DNA of 64,000 bases, from assembly GCF_000732325.1 (NCBI RefSeq), contig NZ_BBIW01000011.1, forward strand, positions 1 to 64,000, given 5' to 3'. A program made the position numbers and the translations under genes. Below, one piece after another: positions 47,529 to 56,005 of this stretch (its first letter is position 1; each line of letters begins with the position of its first letter). The notes below the pieces were generated by a model. That model was not told the origin of the DNA and did not search any database. It saw only the letters and a list, made by a program, of their open reading frames with translations. Origin of the DNA: Paenibacillus sp. TCA20 (lineage in GTDB: Bacteria; Bacillota; Bacilli; Paenibacillales; Paenibacillaceae).

Positions 47529-48641
47529 ATGTTTCAATCGTATCTGTTTCCGATCTCCTACGCCTTCATGACCTTTCCTATAGCCGCCTTGTTTTTTACA
47601 CTTCCGTTTCTTATTGTGCAGTATCGAAAACATGGCTACATTAATAAGGTTAGGGCGATAATGCTGTATCTGTTGCTGCTTTATTTAATGACCGCTTATT
47701 TCCTTGTTCTTCTGCCGCTGCCGGCGGCGAGGCATAATGAACCCTTATCTGGTATTCCATATCAGCTCATCCCGTTTAATTTCATACATGACATCCTCAA
47801 AGAAACGAATGTTTCAGCCCAGGATGTCAGCACTTACTGGAAATTGCTTACGGAAAGAGCCTTTCTTCAGGTTGTCTTTAATATCGTTCTGACCGTACCT
47901 TTTGGCCTCTTTCTGCGTTATTATTTCCGAACACGCTGGGTCCGTGGGATCCTGTTGTGCTTCCTCCTCTCGTTATCCTTCGAGATAACACAGCTGACAG
48001 GCATATTCGGTTTCTATGATCATCCCTACCGCGTGTTCGATGTAGATGATCTGATTATGAACACGCTTGGCGGTATGATTGGATTCCTGCTTGCCGAGTG
48101 GTTCACAGGATTACTGCCTAGAATTGAGCACCTTGATAAAGAAGTCGATATTGCTGGAAAACGAGTGTCCTATACCAGACGTGCAGTAGCGCTCTTATTT
48201 GATGGGTTCATCTGCTTGATCTTGTTCAATATCGCTAGCATTCTAGATGTACCTGCTGCCTTTTGGATCGTTACCGGCTTATATTTCATGGTGTTTCCTT
48301 TTCTAAATAAGGGAAGAACCTTTGGTAAATGGCTTGTCCGCATTCATTTGACTGGAGAGGCGGGAAGGCTGAAGCTTACCGGTCTTACGATCAGATATGG
48401 GCTGCTGTACTGGATATTTTTCGGCTTAAACCTGATGATTGTAACGGCGAGTCTTCCTTCCTATGGAAGTACGCTGTTTGCTTTTGTCATCTTCGTCATG
48501 GACGGCTGGTTTGCCCTTCATGTGCTGCGCCGGTTCTTTAGCAAAAAAACGCTCCTGTTCTACGAGCAGCTCAGCGGTACGAAGCATCAGATTACTTGGC
48601 AGAGACCGACACCTGAGCTTGCACAGAAGCCTGCTGAATAA
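47529..48641 (+). CDS. VanZ-RDD fusion membrane protein
   Basis: 370 residues. The N-terminal half (about 1-205) is VanZ-like, with LIPFNFIHDIL, FNIVLTVPFGLFLR, SLSFEITQLTGIFG and FDVDDLIMNTLGGMIG, the typical VanZ signature. The C-terminal half is an RDD-type domain (RAVALLFDGFICLILF; GRTFGKWLVRIHL). VanZ proteins are linked to low-level teicoplanin tolerance; RDD domains are found in small ion exchangers. The role of the fusion is not known. Single gene between two terminators. Confidence 0.85.
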   Translation: MFQSYLFPISYAFMTFPIAALFFTLPFLIVQYRKHGYINKVRAIMLYLLLLYLMTAYFLVLLPLPAARHNEPLSGIPYQLIPFNFIHDILKETNVSAQDVSTYWKLLTERAFLQVVFNIVLTVPFGLFLRYYFRTRWVRGILLCFLLSLSFEITQLTGIFGFYDHPYRVFDVDDLIMNTLGGMIGFLLAEWFTGLLPRIEHLDKEVDIAGKRVSYTRRAVALLFDGFICLILFNIASILDVPAAFWIVTGLYFMVFPFLNKGRTFGKWLVRIHLTGEAGRLKLTGLTIRYGLLYWIFFGLNLMIVTASLPSYGSTLFAFVIFVMDGWFALHVLRRFFSKKTLLFYEQLSGTKHQITWQRPTPELAQKPAE

Positions 48642-48656
48642 TGTAAAACATATTCG

Positions 48657-48680
48657 AAGCCGCCATGTGGCGGCTTTTTG
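48657..48680 (+). terminator. Rho-independent terminator of VanZ-RDD gene
   Basis: AAGCCGCC and GGCGGCTT form an 8-bp stem with a 4-base loop, then T-rich tail. Confidence 0.88.
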
Positions 48681-48725
48681 TTAATGAAGCAATCCAGCTT
48701 CTATGTGGATGTTTCCTCAGATCAT

Positions 48726-49382
48726 CTAGATACCCAAAACGGTATTCCATGCTTCAATAACCGAGGTCTTCACTTTACTGCTGTCTGCTCCGCTCCCTTC
48801 CTCCGTCCAAAGGGGTGGATAATAGGTAAACACCTCACCTGGCTGAAGCCCATTCGACTCCTCCTGCCACCCTTTCCAGCGAAACGTCTCATAATACTGG
48901 GCTAGATCACCATCAGCGAGCCAGCTAACAAAACCAGAATAAGCAAGCTCCGTCGATTCCCACTCCAATGTATCCGGCGCATAGTAATAGATGTGTCCGT
49001 CATTTCCGAAACGACCGATATTCAAACTGAAAAAACCGCCCGCCGCATCGTATGCGACAAGCAGCATTCCTTCGAGAGCCGGAACGCCTTCGCGATCGAG
49101 AAGTCCATTCCAGAACGGAAGACTGCCATATATACCGTCACCGCCTGCACCGAGCAAGGTAATCCAGCCATGGTCAAACAGGATACCTGCCGTTTCGTAA
49201 GCAACTGCGCCCAGGTAGGATTTGGTGCTGACCTGCAAACGATATAGCGTGTCTGCTCCTGTGTCATGCTCTGCGGGAATGATCACACTCTTGTTTTTAC
49301 CCTGGCTCAGCATATTCTCAAGCTCTTCCCAAGCGTGGTCTTCCGTGTGAAGCAATTCCCCAATCGTTAAATATCCCATCAT
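48726..49382 (-). CDS. DUF2625 family protein
   Basis: About 218 residues, soluble. Recognised as DUF2625 from TSTKSYLGAVAYETAGIL-like strand (here VSTKSYLGAVAYETAGILFD), GWITLLGAGGDGIYGSL and GIYGSLPFWNG/YYYAPDTLEWE. Function unknown. AAGGAGGGGAGA precedes the ATG-ATG at 49382; the GTG-type frame upstream is rejected. It lies 41 bases after the broken SUFU gene on the same strand. Related small proteins are sometimes immunity factors in toxin loci, but no toxin is present. Confidence 0.75.
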   Translation of the reverse strand: MMGYLTIGELLHTEDHAWEELENMLSQGKNKSVIIPAEHDTGADTLYRLQVSTKSYLGAVAYETAGILFDHGWITLLGAGGDGIYGSLPFWNGLLDREGVPALEGMLLVAYDAAGGFFSLNIGRFGNDGHIYYYAPDTLEWESTELAYSGFVSWLADGDLAQYYETFRWKGWQEESNGLQPGEVFTYYPPLWTEEGSGADSSKVKTSVIEAWNTVLGI

Positions 49383-49423
49383 TCTCCCCTCCTTTGAATC
49401 TATAACCATCTAAGCTCTTTTCA

Positions 49424-50355
49424 TTAACCGATGGTTTCTACGATGCTGCCTTCACGATCCCGGATTAAAGTCTTTATAATATTTAGAACAATATTTACGG
49501 ATAAAATTGGGACCGAGCCTTCTTTAGGTACAAGCTTATGTGTAAACTCAGCTGCTGCCTGCTCATTCAGAGTAATGGTGATGTTACTCTCTTCTTCTTT
49601 ACAACCCGCTATATCCCCTGGCTCGAACACAACCTGAATATTTTGGCTTAACAGTCTCAGCGTCCTGCCTTTTAATATCCGGCCTTGAAGCAGCTTGCCA
49701 ACGATATCAGCCTGCTTCGCTCCGATGGTTAATTTGGCCGGAGTCTTTCTAAACATCTTCCTCTCTGACGGCATCCAGTCCAGTGTATCTACGAACAGGA
49801 AGCCGGTGCTCGAGCCCCCGTTATACCTGCCATTTGAATAAACTCCACTCTTCCATTAGGCGTCTCGATGGGTGAAAGCTCCGGATCATGAGTAAACGCG
49901 AGGGCCGTGAGCAAGGTATCCGCCCCCAGGCAAATAGGTCCATTCGCATCCATATAATCTCCTGCTTTAAAAATGTTCCCGCTCCCGAACACATATCTGC
50001 CCATATTTTGCAGCAGGTTAAGCGCCCAGGCCGGCGGCTCCTCCTCTGATTCGCTCCGCGCGACTCTGAAGGTCAGCTCGAATCCAAAGCCGCTGTCCTC
50101 CATATTTTCAGATTCCTTTGTATATAGCTCGGAAAATCCATAAGTGACAATATGCCAATGCGGGCCCCCTTGCTCGGATTTATATGCACTGATCCCATCA
50201 AGCGGATCCTGACCTCCAAGAGAATATGGAAGCAAAGTTCCGTAATGCTTAGGCTCCTGGTCTCCATAAATAGGCTTTAATGCTTCATCTATAGCATCCC
50301 AGCCAGGAGCTTGATCCAGCTGTTCATTTTGCTCTTCGTTCATTTCCTCACTCAT
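49424..50355 (-). pseudogene. Suppressor-of-fused (SUFU) domain gene, internally deleted
   Basis: Residues 1-185 of the first frame (50355-49789) form a typical SUFU N-terminal domain: PKHYGTLLPYSLGGQDPLDGI, GPHWHIVTYGFSELY and GRVEFIQMAGIT. After GIT the frame runs into unrelated codons and a stop. In another frame, a probable SUFU C-terminal part begins near GSSTGFLFVDTLDW and continues to 49424 (TIGAKQADIVGKLLQG). In SUFU proteins known to me about 50-70 residues separate these parts, so an out-of-frame internal deletion near 49811-49820 is the simplest reading. The second frame has no ribosome site at its first ATG. Confidence 0.65.
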
Positions 50356-50864
50356 CTTATCATTGACCTCCTGTATGTTCTGCTAAAATTCAACCACTGT
50401 CTAAACATCTATTATAAATGGATTTGGACTGCCTATTGCTGTATATGGCAAATTTGAGCATTATTTACTACATGAAATACTAAGACAAAGACAACGATTG
50501 AATATGAAACTCATGTCAAACGTCAAGTAGGATTTTTTTTCATTGGAGTAAAGGTCTGATCGCATCGATATTTATCGTCCTAAGCAGGCTTCAATGATTA
50601 GGAATATCCTTAACTCAGATCCATTCAACTTTTTCATAAAATGCATGAATACGAAATACTTCTGCTTACTTCTTCCTGGTCCACCTCCTACTCATAGGCT
50701 TTTGAGGGATAAATAATATTGGCTTCGAGGCACTTATTTAAGGAGATTCTTACTCCACATTCGGATTGGCGATGAGCTCTATATAAAGTAAAATACAGCT
50801 AGACCCGATGTATTTGCATATATCATGTATTAACCAACATTCCAATAAAGAGCGGTGATGAGCT
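50356..50864. other. Intergenic stretch of 509 bases without gene
   Basis: AT-rich, stops in all frames, no convincing ribosome-site-led frame, hairpin terminator or repeat. It separates the SUFU remnant from the sulfurtransferase and must hold the promoter of the latter. Might be decayed coding sequence. Confidence 0.6.
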
Positions 50865-51728
50865 ATGAAATTTATCGTATCCATGAAATGGGTGCTAGCC
50901 CGTATGTATGAACCGGACATCGCGATTGTCGATTGCCGTTTTGCTCTGGGTCAACCAGAGACGGGTAGACAAGCCTTTAATGAAAGCCATATACCAGGGG
51001 CCGTATATTTTGATCTGGAGCAGGATTTGTCTTCACCCTTGCATGAACAAGGACATGGCGGACGGCATCCACTGCCTGATGTAGATCAGCTGGTTGACCG
51101 AATTCGCAAGGCGGGCATTAGTAACGAGACCCGAATTATTGCTTACGATGATCAAGGCGGTGCAATGGCGTCAAGATTCTGGTGGCTGATGCGCTATCTC
51201 GGTCATGAGCAGGTATATATTATGGATGAGGGATTTGCGGCATGGCAGGCTGCGAGCTTTCCGGTCACTGCCGATGTACCGATTCGGATTCCGGCATCCT
51301 ACACCCCGCATCTCCAGTCTCACCTACTGGCTGATCTAGAAGAAGTGCGGAAGGCTTCCACCACTGGATCTGCTATGTTAATCGACTCACGTGAATACCC
51401 GAGATACCTGGGAGAGGTAGAGCCGCTGGATAAAAAAGCAGGTCATATACCAGGCGCTGCCTCATATTTCTGGAAGGATAACCTTCAGGAAGGATCAACT
51501 AAATTCAAGTCAGCTGAGGAGTTAAGCAAACGGTTTGAAGCAGTGTCCAAAGATCAAGATGTTATTGTATATTGCGGCTCCGGCGTAACGGCTTGTCCCA
51601 ATGTACTGGCGTTAACAGAAGCAGGATATGAGAATGTGAAGCTGTATGCAGGGAGCTGGAGCGACTGGATCAGCTATGAGGAGAACCCGGTGGGCATCGG
51701 GAACGGGGAGAAACCCAAACATATATAA
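50865..51728 (+). CDS. Sulfurtransferase (tandem rhodanese)
   Basis: 287 residues with two rhodanese domains (about 5-130 and 150-280). The first has VDCRFALGQPETGRQAFNESH and HIPGAVYFDLEQDLS; the catalytic loop of the second is CGSGVTACPN, with the active Cys. Matches thiosulfate/3-mercaptopyruvate sulfurtransferases, which transfer sulfane sulfur to cyanide or thiols in the cytoplasm. CGSGVTA rather than CG(S/D)GV(T)W is compatible with either substrate. Confidence 0.93.
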   Translation: MKFIVSMKWVLARMYEPDIAIVDCRFALGQPETGRQAFNESHIPGAVYFDLEQDLSSPLHEQGHGGRHPLPDVDQLVDRIRKAGISNETRIIAYDDQGGAMASRFWWLMRYLGHEQVYIMDEGFAAWQAASFPVTADVPIRIPASYTPHLQSHLLADLEEVRKASTTGSAMLIDSREYPRYLGEVEPLDKKAGHIPGAASYFWKDNLQEGSTKFKSAEELSKRFEAVSKDQDVIVYCGSGVTACPNVLALTEAGYENVKLYAGSWSDWISYEENPVGIGNGEKPKHI

Positions 51729-51882
51729 CAGTAATTAAAAATTATGAATACATTTGCAATTTGTAACTATAACTCCTAGAGGATGTGTGTCTACGCCCAT
51801 CATCAACTTTGTCAGCATCCAACGGCTAAAAGTACTTACTTGGTGGATCCAACAAACTACGACTCACGTTAAGGATGCTTTG

Positions 51883-51969
51883 ATGCTTATGATCAGTTTT
51901 GGCGCACTTATTGTTGCACTATTAACGCTGGTCGTCGCCATCATCGCTATGATTAACCACAAGAAATAG
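51883..51969 (+). CDS. Putative holin-like type I toxin
   Basis: A 28-residue peptide, MLMISFGALIVALLTLVVAI then IAMINHKK: a single membrane helix with a basic tail. DALMLMISFG fits the E/D-A-L-M-x-M-I-x-F pattern of TxpA/BsrG/Fst-like toxins. AAGGA (51871-51875) lies 7 bases before ATG 51883. The frame is open upstream to 51754, but that part has no ribosome site and no family match; TTG 51880 is possible. A perfect antisense promoter and terminator follow at the 3' end, so this is a type I toxin-antitoxin pair in which translation or stability of the toxin mRNA would be blocked by antisense RNA. Confidence 0.8.
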   Translation: MLMISFGALIVALLTLVVAIIAMINHKK

Positions 51970-52078
51970 ACCGCCCCATAGCAAGGTTACGGTCTAAATC
52001 TGATCTTATTTCAGAAGCCAACCGCCTTTGAAGCGGTCTACTGTGCTCGGAGTCGTGTTGGCGCACGGCTCCTTCTTT
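51961..52078 (-). ncRNA. Antisense antitoxin RNA
   Basis: Predicted from a minus-strand promoter at 52085-52113 and a minus-strand terminator: TAGACCG and CGGTCTA (51990-51996 and 51967-51973) followed by TTTCTT. The RNA of about 118 bases overlaps the last codon of the toxin gene and its whole 3' UTR, and includes an internal ACCGC/GCGGT hairpin. This is the arrangement of the BsrG/SR4 and TxpA/RatA pairs of B. subtilis. Exact ends are inference. Confidence 0.7.
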
Positions 52079-52084
52079 AGTTTT
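52049..52084 (+). terminator. Terminator of the toxin mRNA
   Basis: GGAGTCGTG and CACGGCTCC form a 9-bp stem (one G-U) followed by TTCTTTAGTTTT. The toxin transcript and the antisense RNA therefore overlap by about 110 bases. Confidence 0.75.
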
Positions 52085-52113
52085 ATTATAACGGTATCCG
52101 ATTATACCTGCAA
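52085..52113 (-). promoter_or_regulatory. Sigma-A promoter of the antitoxin RNA
   Basis: Minus strand TTGCAG, 17 bases, TATAAT: near-consensus -35 and perfect -10 (52085-52090). No ORF starts downstream of it. Confidence 0.8.
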
Positions 52114-52181
52114 TAAGGCAGTTGTCACAGCTCACAATCGGCAAGTGGTCACTGTATAGATGTATCGCATATGCCGAACAT

Positions 52182-53798
52182 TCACTTCACCCGAAACGTA
52201 CGAGGAGCATACTTGCGAACCAAGGGCAGAGCAGCCACAAGATAGAGCAGGGCTATAACAGCCGTACATATTGAAAAAACAACCGGATCTGGTCTTAAGC
52301 TGATCGATAGGACAAAGACGCCTGACACAATCCAGCTGAAGAGATAAAAGAACGGATTTTTCGTATTCAGCTCTGTCGTGTACGGCTGGAATATATAATA
52401 CAAAAACAAGTGATGCACGGAGAAAAATACAGCCAGCGATAATGTGCTTACCCACAAAAATACATAGTCGATTGCTGTTGTTAACCCTCCTGCAGCGACA
52501 GCCGCCAGCGTCAGCACCAAGGCAAGTACGGCTGCGAGGAGCAGGTTCATGCCCAGAATCCTACTAAGGCGGATCCGAAAGTGCTTCGGCGCATCCTGTC
52601 GGTAGAAGCTTTGCCGCAGCAGCTTCAGATCACAATGGAAAAACAGCACTTTGCACAATTGTTCCCCGACGGTCAAATAGGCCATGATGAGGATCAGCCC
52701 CGGAAAGAATGTCCCTATGCTAGAAGCCGCGGCAGCCATCGGCTCTCGGTATAGAAATCCCGCAAGAATCAAGGCCGTCCCGAGGGCAGCAACGATGGCC
52801 AAACGCTTATACAGCGGCCGCCGGATCAAGCTTTTGTGTCTCGAGAAGAAGATGGCATTAATATAATCGTACCCCTCTTTTTTCTCGAATGTCCTCCTGC
52901 TATCGTTCGTCCCCTCTAGATCGTAATCACTGTCCTTCGCCTTGACGGCTGTTTGCTGCGCATCCGCCATCATCCGGCCCAGGTCCAGCAGCGGGTCATC
53001 CCGCTTCGTCGCCGCGTCTACCGCATCCGTATAGTCCAGTCGCCAGAAGAGAACAACACTCGCAATGCCTCCCAGTAAAATGCAAATGACGTATAAAGGC
53101 ACAGCCGAAGTTAACATTGCCCCCCAAGCCAGAGCCCATTCAAACAGTAATGGCGCATATGCTGCGATGTATCCAATGAAAATGACGGTCCAAACGATGA
53201 CGTTGTTCTTGATCAATATACTGCCGCTTCGCCGAAACAACCAATAATGAAAATATTCCCATACGATCCGCCACATTACAGCAGCAGCCGTGAGGAGAAT
53301 GCCTTGCAGCATCGGTGCACCAAGCAGCGAGGAAAAAAGGAGCACCGCTGTCAGTAAATAAACAAATAAGGTAACGTATTTATAGCTGAGCGTCGCCCGC
53401 ATATATCGTGTTGCCGGAAGCCGCAACAGCTTAACCGAGATGTATTTGCTCCGCTTCGGTTCAAGTATTCTGGCATTGGATACTCCAGCAATAATAAATG
53501 TGATAATGAAGAAAATATGCCAAAAGATGTCCAGCTGACGCTCTATAGGCAGCTCTTGGCCCAAGGTGACCACCGGAAAATAAACGACAAGGCCGACATA
53601 CAGCATACTGGTCAGGAATCCCCACACAATAGACAGCAGCAGTGCAGCAATGGCCACTGCCTTCTTCACACCCACTCTGGAATAGACATTGTCACTAACC
53701 AGACCACCGATGAGCGGAAGCCGCCGAACATAATAGATTAATCGGTTTGCAATAGAGGATACTTGAAGATGAAGAATCGTATTAAGTGTTCGGAGCAT
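52182..53798 (-). CDS. ABC exporter permease subunit
   Basis: About 538 residues with ten or more membrane helices, in two blocks around a cytoplasmic loop (about residues 275-340: RLDYTDAVDAATKRDD, DYDLEGTNDSRRTFEKKEGY). No recognised signature beyond ABC-2-type membrane subunits. ATG 53798 lies inside the end of the ATPase gene (17-base overlap), with GGGGAGGAGAGACCGG before it; the longer frame to 53870 is rejected. It works with the ATPase, probably exporting a lipid, peptide or drug. Confidence 0.82.
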   Translation of the reverse strand: MLRTLNTILHLQVSSIANRLIYYVRRLPLIGGLVSDNVYSRVGVKKAVAIAALLLSIVWGFLTSMLYVGLVVYFPVVTLGQELPIERQLDIFWHIFFIITFIIAGVSNARILEPKRSKYISVKLLRLPATRYMRATLSYKYVTLFVYLLTAVLLFSSLLGAPMLQGILLTAAAVMWRIVWEYFHYWLFRRSGSILIKNNVIVWTVIFIGYIAAYAPLLFEWALAWGAMLTSAVPLYVICILLGGIASVVLFWRLDYTDAVDAATKRDDPLLDLGRMMADAQQTAVKAKDSDYDLEGTNDSRRTFEKKEGYDYINAIFFSRHKSLIRRPLYKRLAIVAALGTALILAGFLYREPMAAAASSIGTFFPGLILIMAYLTVGEQLCKVLFFHCDLKLLRQSFYRQDAPKHFRIRLSRILGMNLLLAAVLALVLTLAAVAAGGLTTAIDYVFLWVSTLSLAVFFSVHHLFLYYIFQPYTTELNTKNPFFYLFSWIVSGVFVLSISLRPDPVVFSICTAVIALLYLVAALPLVRKYAPRTFRVK

Positions 53799-54516
53799 CC
53801 GGTCTCTCCTCCCCATCCGCATCATCCTGCAGCAGGTCGATAACGCTCTGTTCGAAGCCAGGACTGCCAAGCAGCTCTTTCGGTACCGAAGACAATTGCC
53901 CTTTGTTCAAGATGACTAGTTCATCACACAGATCGGAGGCCAGCTGCAAAATATGCGTAGAGAAGATCAGAATATGATCCTTCTTCATCGACCGCAGTAA
54001 ATTTTTCATCTCCAGTGCGACAATCACGTCAAACGAGGTCAACGGTTCGTCCAGCAGGATCACCGGCGGCTTCGTAATGAGAAATAGCAGCATCTGAATT
54101 TTATTCTTCATCCCGTGTGAATAGTTCTTAATAAGACGATGCCGATCCTCCATTGTAATTCTCATCATCTCGAAGTATTCGTCGATCTGGGTATCCGTCT
54201 GCAGCTTATCCCTGTTAATGTCCAAGAAGAACTTTACGAATTCGTATCCCGTCAGGAATTCAGGCAATATAGGCAAGGAGTAGACATATCCGATATCATC
54301 CTCTTTCAGCTCACGGCGGATACCATTATCCAGCAGCCATGCATTACCGCCATCAAGCTTGGTTTCCCCGCTCAAGCCATTAAAAAGAGTCGTTTTTCCT
54401 GCGCCATTCCGTCCGAGAAGACCGTAAATCTTGCCTTGTTCAAACGTAAATCCGGTGTTTTGCAGTACGTTCTTCTTTCCAAAGCTTTTGACAATATTCT
54501 CTAAGACTAATTCCAC
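53782..54516 (-). CDS. ABC transporter ATPase
   Basis: 244 residues. Walker A GRNGAGKTT, signature YSHGMKNKIQM (SHGMK variant of LSGGQ), Walker B VILLDEPLTSFD, switch His in FSTHIL. Type typical of ABC-2 exporters such as YtrB/BcrA. GTG start with AAGGAGG upstream. Overlaps the permease gene, so both form one operon. Confidence 0.94.
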   Translation of the reverse strand: MELVLENIVKSFGKKNVLQNTGFTFEQGKIYGLLGRNGAGKTTLFNGLSGETKLDGGNAWLLDNGIRRELKEDDIGYVYSLPILPEFLTGYEFVKFFLDINRDKLQTDTQIDEYFEMMRITMEDRHRLIKNYSHGMKNKIQMLLFLITKPPVILLDEPLTSFDVIVALEMKNLLRSMKKDHILIFSTHILQLASDLCDELVILNKGQLSSVPKELLGSPGFEQSVIDLLQDDADGEERPDAPNT

Positions 54517-54692
54517 GTGTGAGATCTCCTCCTTATTTCCATCTATTTTTGTTAATACGAGCCTAAGAGCGTGAGGTGTCGCAATATTTTGAATTAAGCT
54601 GCTGTTTGTCGGATTGGAGAAGCTTGCTATCCTATTTCCTGCTGAACTAATATATGTAAAAGTAAGATCGAGAATAGGGGGAGCGATTCAAA

Positions 54693-55604
54693 ATGAACTA
54701 TAACTTTAAGTCAGAGGAAGCCGCAAAGATTAAAGACCACTTTGGTGAACAAGTTTATGTGAAAGTCCAACAATATCTCGGCATCTACGCAGATCAGTGG
54801 TCCCTGTCTTCATTTGAGTTCATTCCTTCCTACTCGGCCAACCTGGTGTTCAAATGCGAGTCCGCCCTCTACGGCAGCTCCATATTAAAGTTTGGCAACC
54901 CTGCTGCTACAGAAACGTTAACCGAATTCAGCACCCTTGAGCAGTATAACGGAAGGCCTTTCTGCAAGGTTTACGATATAGATCGTGAGCACTGCATTAT
55001 TTTGGCGGAGCGAATTGAGCCAGGATATACGCTGAGAAAAGAGAGCTCACTTGAGCAAAGACTTACCGTCTTCTCTTCCCTGTATACAGACCTGCATGTC
55101 GAACCGGCTGACCCGGAGATCTACCCAACCTATCTTACGTGGGTGAACCGAATTACGAGTTACATGAGTCAACGGCAGGATGCTCAGGAGCTTTACTTGC
55201 ATATGAAAAAAGCCCAGGAGATTTGTACCTCCCTCTCTTCGCTTTATTGTAAAGAACGTCTTCTGCATGGAGATTTTCATCATGATAATATTCTACTGGG
55301 CCCGCATGGGGAGTATACGGTGATCGATCCGAAGGGCGTCATTGGCGATCCGATTTGGGACACCCCCCGCTTTATCTTGAATGAATTTGAGGAAGAGATT
55401 ACGCCTAAGCTGTACGACAAGATTAACAGTATCATCCTCACCCTGGAGAAGAAGCTTCATATTCCTGGTGAAATACTGCGGCAATGTCTCTATGTAGAAA
55501 CCGCGATGGGAAACTGCTGGTGTGTACAAGACGGCTCTCCTCCGGAGGAGCTTCCGAAGCTGCTGGCGTATGTTGATTTTGCCGAAAAAATAATGAACGC
55601 GTAA
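54693..55604 (+). CDS. Aminoglycoside/hydroxyurea-kinase-like phosphotransferase
   Basis: 303 residues, protein-kinase-like fold of the APH family. The Brenner motif is LLHGDFHHDNILLG (catalytic Asp in HGDF) and the metal-binding motif TVIDPKGVIGDPIWD. The IDPKGVIGDP variant is characteristic of the APH(6)/hydroxyurea phosphotransferase group. It could phosphorylate an aminoglycoside or an endogenous small molecule; resistance is not proven. GGGGGAGCGATTCAAA precedes the ATG. Confidence 0.85.
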   Translation: MNYNFKSEEAAKIKDHFGEQVYVKVQQYLGIYADQWSLSSFEFIPSYSANLVFKCESALYGSSILKFGNPAATETLTEFSTLEQYNGRPFCKVYDIDREHCIILAERIEPGYTLRKESSLEQRLTVFSSLYTDLHVEPADPEIYPTYLTWVNRITSYMSQRQDAQELYLHMKKAQEICTSLSSLYCKERLLHGDFHHDNILLGPHGEYTVIDPKGVIGDPIWDTPRFILNEFEEEITPKLYDKINSIILTLEKKLHIPGEILRQCLYVETAMGNCWCVQDGSPPEELPKLLAYVDFAEKIMNA

Positions 55605-55644
55605 TTCTGATAAACAGATCATTTCATAGGAGGACATTGTATTC

Positions 55645-55938
55645 ATGGAAACTTCCAATCAGAGCCTGAGAACCTGCAGCAAGGGTCACCAATATTATAA
55701 AAGCAGTGATTGTCCAACATGCCCCACCTGTGAGAAGGAGAGAAAACCTGACAGCGGGTTCCTGGCCCTGCTATCTGCACCGGCAAGACGGGCATTGGAG
55801 CATCATGGAATTACTACCTTGGAGCAGCTGTCCACCTACAGTGAAAAAGAGATTTTAAAATTTCACGGTATGGGGCCCGCATCACTGCCCAAGCTTAGAG
55901 CTGCTCTGGAGGAGACTGGCTTAGCTTTTAGACGATAA
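55645..55938 (+). CDS. Zinc-ribbon and RNAP alpha-CTD-like protein
   Basis: 97 residues. N-terminus has CSKGHQYYKSSDCPTCPTC, a C-x3-H...C-x2-C-x2-C cluster suited to zinc. The C-terminal half (about 40-97: APARRALEHHGITTLEQL, FHGMGPASLPKLRAAL) is a helix-hairpin-helix domain like the RNA polymerase alpha C-terminal domain. It lacks the rest of alpha, so it could bind DNA or transcription factors. Follows the kinase-like gene by 40 bases; AGGAGG upstream. Confidence 0.75.
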   Translation: METSNQSLRTCSKGHQYYKSSDCPTCPTCEKERKPDSGFLALLSAPARRALEHHGITTLEQLSTYSEKEILKFHGMGPASLPKLRAALEETGLAFRR

Positions 55939-56005
55939 AAGATAAAGACTATAGATAGGTAATCGATAGATTGTTTCATGGCTTCCATAGGCTTCAGCTC
56001 ATTTT

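Noticed and set aside
52132-52455. 107-codon minus-strand frame overlapping the exporter permease end
   Set aside because: Out-of-frame shadow of the permease gene on the same strand; no ribosome site.
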